Positions 4,905 to 7,980 of a stretch of 7,980 bases of DNA are shown one piece after another. The notes beneath the pieces were generated by a model, which saw nothing but the letters and a program-made list of their open reading frames with translations, made no database searches and was not told the DNA's origin. Source of the stretch: an uncultured Verrucomicrobiota bacterium (lineage in GTDB: Bacteria; Verrucomicrobiota; Kiritimatiellia; CAIVKH01). The stretch lies in the NCBI GenBank assembly GCA_937894535.1, contig CALBHI010000491.1:1-7980 (forward strand). The letters run 5' to 3'. Both the position numbers and the translations under genes were made by a program. Numbering within the stretch: the first letter of the stretch is position 1; each line of letters starts with the position of its first letter.

Positions 4905-5600
4905 ATGAAACGTTCTATCCTGATCGCCGTCCCCCTGTTGGCGGTGGCCCTGACTGCTTGCGAGAACAAGCAGGACCGCGCGGTCCGTGCCTACCGCGAG
5001 GTGGCCCTGATCGCCGACCATGCCGTGTCGCCATCCGCCGCGGCCGCCGCCCCTTCGTCCCTGCCCACAACCCCCGCCCCGACTCCGGCCATGCCCCCGC
5101 CGGGCGCGGCTGCCCCGATGGCCGGCGGCATGCCCGCCCTGCCGCCGGAAATGCAAACTCCGTCCCTGCCGTTGACCTGGGTGACCCCGGCCGGCTGGGA
5201 GGAGTTGCCCGGTTCCGGCATGCGCATCGCCGCCTGGCGGATCGAAGGCCAGGAATGCACCTTGATGTCCTTCCCCGGTGATGTCGGGGGCGATGAGGCG
5301 AACATCCGCCGCTGGCTCGGCCAGGTTGGCCATGGCGCGGACGCCGCCACCTTGTCCGCCTTTGTCGCGCAACCGGAGCGCCTGGTCACCGACAGCGGCC
5401 TCGACGTGCGCCTCTTCGATCTCACCGCGCTGCTGCCCGACGGTGCGGCCCAGTCGGTGCTCGCCGCGATCATCCCGGCCGGCGACCAATCGATCTTTGT
5501 GAAGTTGATGGGCAACACACCGGTGCTCCAACGCCACAAGGAGGCGTTCACCGCCCTGTCGCGGTCGATCGCCCTCAAGCCGGAGGCCACCGCGCCATGA
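4905..5600 (+). CDS. Uncharacterised lipoprotein with Pro/Ala linker, upstream of resB
   Basis: A 231-residue predicted lipoprotein of unknown function. A basic start (MKR) and hydrophobic stretch lead to a lipobox LTAC with the lipidated Cys19. Glu20 follows and not Asp, so by the E. coli Lol rule it would go to the outer membrane. A short charged segment (20-40) is followed by a Pro/Ala/Ser/Thr-rich linker (about 42-90). The C-terminal domain (91-231) opens with TWVTPAGWEELPGSGMRIAA and has FPGDVGGDEANIRRWLGQVG. I recall similar domains in hypothetical proteins of PVC bacteria, but no function is known to me. ATG 4905 is chosen because it gives a clean signal peptide, whereas the upstream TTG (4884) does not. 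The stop overlaps resB by ATGA, so a role alongside cytochrome c assembly is plausible but inferred only from position. Confidence 0.85.
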   Translation: MKRSILIAVPLLAVALTACENKQDRAVRAYREVALIADHAVSPSAAAAAPSSLPTTPAPTPAMPPPGAAAPMAGGMPALPPEMQTPSLPLTWVTPAGWEELPGSGMRIAAWRIEGQECTLMSFPGDVGGDEANIRRWLGQVGHGADAATLSAFVAQPERLVTDSGLDVRLFDLTALLPDGAAQSVLAAIIPAGDQSIFVKLMGNTPVLQRHKEAFTALSRSIALKPEATAP

Positions 5601-6757
5601 GTGAAACCCTTTCCCGTGCCTGGCAGTCGCGCCTGGTGCGCTGGATGTATTCCATCCCGCTCACCGTGATCTGCCTGACCTTGCTGATGATCCTCACCTT
5701 CTGGGGGACGCTGTACCAGGTCGAGAACGGCCTGTTCGCCGCGCAGGAGAAATTCTTCTCCTCGTGGTTTATCTGGGTCTTCGGGGTCATCCCGTTTCCC
5801 GGCGCAAAAATCGTGCTCGGCCTGCTGATGATCAACCTGCTCGGCTACATGATCAACGTGCTGGCCTTCCAGCCGCTGCGCCCGGGCATCGTGCTGATCC
5901 ACAGCGGCCTGCTGGTCATGCTGATCGGCGGTGCCATCACCCATTACTACGGCGAGGAAACCTTCCTGTCGCTCTGGGAGGGCGAAACCGCCAACATGTC
6001 CAGCGCCTACTACGAGTGGGAACTGGCGGTGTGGACGCGCGATGGCGTGATGCGCGATGTGCTGGCCATCGATACCCGCGGCCTCGAGGCCGGGGAAACG
6101 CTGGCGTTTGCCCCGACCCCGATCACCGTCGCCGTCGAGACCTACCACCCGAATGCGCGCGCCTACCAAACCCGCGACGGGGCCACGCCGTACCTGTCCT
6201 CGCTGAAGATCAGCCGCATCGAAGCGGCCCCGCTCGACAAGGAACCGACCCGCAACATCCCCGCCGGGGTGTTTGTGGTGAATGCACCCGGACTCGACGA
6301 GCCGAAACGGGTCCTGCTGTTCGGCGACGACACCGCGCCGCTGATCATCCCGGTCGACGATGCCGAATACGCCATCGGGCTGCGCCAGCGCCGCAGCCCG
6401 CTCCCGCTGGCCATCAAGCTCATCGACTTCAAGAAGCAGAAACATCCGGGCACCGAGATCGCCCGCAGTTTCTCGAGCCTCGTCGAGGTCACCGCCGACG
6501 GGATTACCCGCGAGCTGACCATCTCGATGAACAAGCCGTTGCGCCACCGCGGCTATACCCTCTACCAGCAGTCGTACCGCGAAACCCCCGACGGCAAGGA
6601 GTCCTCGACCTTCGCGGTCACCCACAACTACGGACGCCTGCTCCCCTATGTGTCCACCGCCATGGTCGTGATCGGCATGATCGTGCATTTCGTGGCCATG
6701 CTCATCAAACACGCGCGACGCCAGAGCAAGGCGCGCGCCGCGGAGGCCGTGTCATGA
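5597..6757 (+). CDS. resB: ResB-type cytochrome c biogenesis protein (CcsB/Ccs1 family)
   Basis: A 386-residue inner-membrane protein. With CcsA/ResC it forms the system II haem lyase, which exports haem and attaches it to CxxCH apocytochromes. Three N-terminal membrane segments lie at about 20-38, 71-90 and 98-116. A large extracytoplasmic domain (about 118-348) follows, then a last membrane helix (about 350-371) with a basic tail. His102 in the third segment and His364 in the last one are candidate haem ligands, in line with the conserved membrane histidines of the family. GYTLYQQSYRE before the final helix is typical of ResB. The ATG overlaps the lipoprotein stop by four bases. GGAGG at 5582-5586, ten bases upstream, is a plausible ribosome binding site. 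The gene ends inside the ccsA start. Confidence 0.93.
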   Translation: MSETLSRAWQSRLVRWMYSIPLTVICLTLLMILTFWGTLYQVENGLFAAQEKFFSSWFIWVFGVIPFPGAKIVLGLLMINLLGYMINVLAFQPLRPGIVLIHSGLLVMLIGGAITHYYGEETFLSLWEGETANMSSAYYEWELAVWTRDGVMRDVLAIDTRGLEAGETLAFAPTPITVAVETYHPNARAYQTRDGATPYLSSLKISRIEAAPLDKEPTRNIPAGVFVVNAPGLDEPKRVLLFGDDTAPLIIPVDDAEYAIGLRQRRSPLPLAIKLIDFKKQKHPGTEIARSFSSLVEVTADGITRELTISMNKPLRHRGYTLYQQSYRETPDGKESSTFAVTHNYGRLLPYVSTAMVVIGMIVHFVAMLIKHARRQSKARAAEAVS

Positions 6758-7980
6758 TGCCGCTGGTTCGATCCTTCCTGCTGCTGTTGTGCCTCGCCGT
6801 CCCGTGGATCGCGCGCGGCCAAACCGTCTCGGTTGAAAGCCTGGCCGGCCTGCCCGTGCTCGAAGGCGGCCGCGTCATGCCGATGGACACCTACGCACGG
6901 CTCAAGCTGCTGCAATTCTCCGGCAAATCCACCATCGCCGGCGAATCCGCGCTGGCGTGGTTCGCCCGCCTCGCCTTCGCCCCGCAGTCGGTGGAAACCC
7001 AGCGGGTGTTCATGATCAACCATCCCGAAGTGACCGAGGCGCTCGGCATCGATCCCGGTGAGCGCCGGTGGTTCAGTTTCGCCGAGATGCACACCGGCAT
7101 CGGCAAGTTGCACGAAATGGCGGCCAAGGCGTTTGACATTGCCGACGAGGAACGCTCCCCGGTCGAGAAGGAAATCCTGCGGGTGTACCACAACATCACC
7201 CAGTACGCCGAGCTGAGCCAGGCCTTCCTGTTCGCCGTACCGCACCGCGATTTCGCCGTCACCAATCCGGTGATCAATGAGAAGCTGGGGCTTCCGCCTT
7301 CCGAGAAGGGGTACTCGTTCCTCGATATCTACCTGCGCGGCCCGCGCCTCGCCGAACTGATGCAAGGCGTCGAGGCATTGAAGATGAACGAACTCGACGA
7401 GGTGCAACGCGAGGCGCTCCGCCTCTCCGCCGCACTTTTCCAGTGGAGCCAGCACCACCGCGCCCTGCCCGTCGCGATGATCCCGCTGCACGGCCACGGA
7501 TCGGAGGAGTGGGTGAGCCCGTGGGATGTGCTCGCCCTCGGCATCAACACGCCGGAAGTGCGCCAGGAAGTTGCCCACCTGCAGGATGTGGTGCGCAGCT
7601 ACACGGCTGGCCAGCAGCTTGAGTTCGACCTGGCCGCACACACCTTCGAGCGCTCCGTGCTGCGTCGCGCCCATGACAGCCGAGGGGTCCGCCACCTGAA
7701 CCTCGAATTGCTGTACAACCAGTGGGATACCTTCTACCGGGCCAAGTTGTTCTACGGGCTCGCCTTCCTGCTCGGCACCTATTTCCTCGACAAGGCCCAG
7801 GCCGGCCGCGCGCTCGGGCCCGCCTTCCTCACGCTGCGCGTGCTCGTGAACGTCGTGGGCGTCGCGCGCTTCCTGCTCGCCGGCGCCGCCGCGGCGCTCT
7901 ATCTGGTGCAGGAGCGCCGCCTCAAGCAGAAGCGCCTCGCGCGCATCGGTGTGGAGATCTTCTTCACGCAGGTGTTCCGC
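6754..7980 (+). CDS. ccsA: CcsA/ResC-type cytochrome c biogenesis protein with large N-terminal periplasmic domain (partial)
   Basis: The first 409 codons of a gene cut by the right edge. A signal peptide or anchor (residues 1-23) is followed by GLPVLEGGRVMPMDTYARLK (32-51). This resembles the start of the periplasmic region of CcsBA-type proteins in Bacteroidetes and PVC bacteria, where a GR.KP.(D/N)T motif occurs. A soluble, mostly helical domain runs to about 328. A membrane segment, AKLFYGLAFLLGTYFL (330-345), follows. The haem-handling core, with its WWD tryptophan-rich motif and histidines, would lie beyond the window. GGAGG at 6742-6746 sits seven bases upstream, and ATGATG overlaps the resB stop. 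ATG 6757 is an equal alternative start. From about residue 346 the sequence is very GC-rich and does not show the motifs I expect next (see findings). Confidence 0.85.
   Translation, partial: MMPLVRSFLLLLCLAVPWIARGQTVSVESLAGLPVLEGGRVMPMDTYARLKLLQFSGKSTIAGESALAWFARLAFAPQSVETQRVFMINHPEVTEALGIDPGERRWFSFAEMHTGIGKLHEMAAKAFDIADEERSPVEKEILRVYHNITQYAELSQAFLFAVPHRDFAVTNPVINEKLGLPPSEKGYSFLDIYLRGPRLAELMQGVEALKMNELDEVQREALRLSAALFQWSQHHRALPVAMIPLHGHGSEEWVSPWDVLALGINTPEVRQEVAHLQDVVRSYTAGQQLEFDLAAHTFERSVLRRAHDSRGVRHLNLELLYNQWDTFYRAKLFYGLAFLLGTYFLDKAQAGRALGPAFLTLRVLVNVVGVARFLLAGAAAALYLVQERRLKQKRLARIGVEIFFTQVFR

Noticed and set aside
4991..6712. 573-codon minus-strand frame opposite the lipoprotein gene and resB
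   Set aside because: It is antisense to two overlapping genes with a lipobox and ResB membrane segments. Its composition is typical of a shadow frame.

Overview
The window is about two-thirds GC and carries seven densely packed protein genes and one real intergenic region. The short RpoD-type sigma factor, the ResB/CcsA cytochrome c assembly pair preceded by a Pro/Ala-linked lipoprotein, and the palindromic and CCTGA/ATCCG-type intergenic repeats suggest a Gram-negative bacterium of the PVC group (Verrucomicrobiota/Kiritimatiellota). This placement is inferred from remembered family resemblance, not from a search. The window looks like ordinary housekeeping chromosome: there is no transposase, phage, CRISPR or toxin-antitoxin gene, and I see no tRNA or rRNA gene.

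Left part, minus strand: a near-perfect long hairpin (1-59), then a compact sigma-70 family factor (69-908), a Rho-independent terminator (942-967), and larE (993-1850), the sulfur transferase for nickel-pincer cofactor synthesis. larE has its own promoter at 1857-1886.

Middle, 1851-2349: the only long non-coding stretch, about 500 bp. It lies between divergent larE and mog. It holds an approximately 88-bp nested palindrome, a weaker inverted repeat, an AT-rich island, a 9-bp-period triplicate and a 7/8-bp tandem repeat, with a promoter at each edge.

Right part, plus strand: mog (molybdopterin adenylyltransferase) overlaps a NUDIX hydrolase by ATGA. thrC (threonine synthase) follows behind its own weak promoter. 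Next comes a three-gene unit of lipoprotein, resB and ccsA joined by two ATGA overlaps. ResB and CcsA form the system II apparatus that moves haem across the membrane and attaches it to apocytochrome c. The lipoprotein is a candidate accessory factor. ccsA runs off the right edge, and its last ~190 bp look unlike the expected CcsA core.

The most unusual pattern is at the starts of larE, mog, thrC and the lipoprotein gene. A -10-like hexamer (TATGGT, TATGGA, TATGCT, TACGTT) sits only 6-9 nt before the ATG, and three of the four lack an independent Shine-Dalgarno. The internal operon genes resB and ccsA do have GGAGG. This suggests leaderless or near-leaderless transcripts for first genes. I did not find an obviously new multi-gene system. 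The best leads are the leaderless promoter pattern, the palindromic/tandem intergenic elements and the uncharacterised lipoprotein tied to resB-ccsA.
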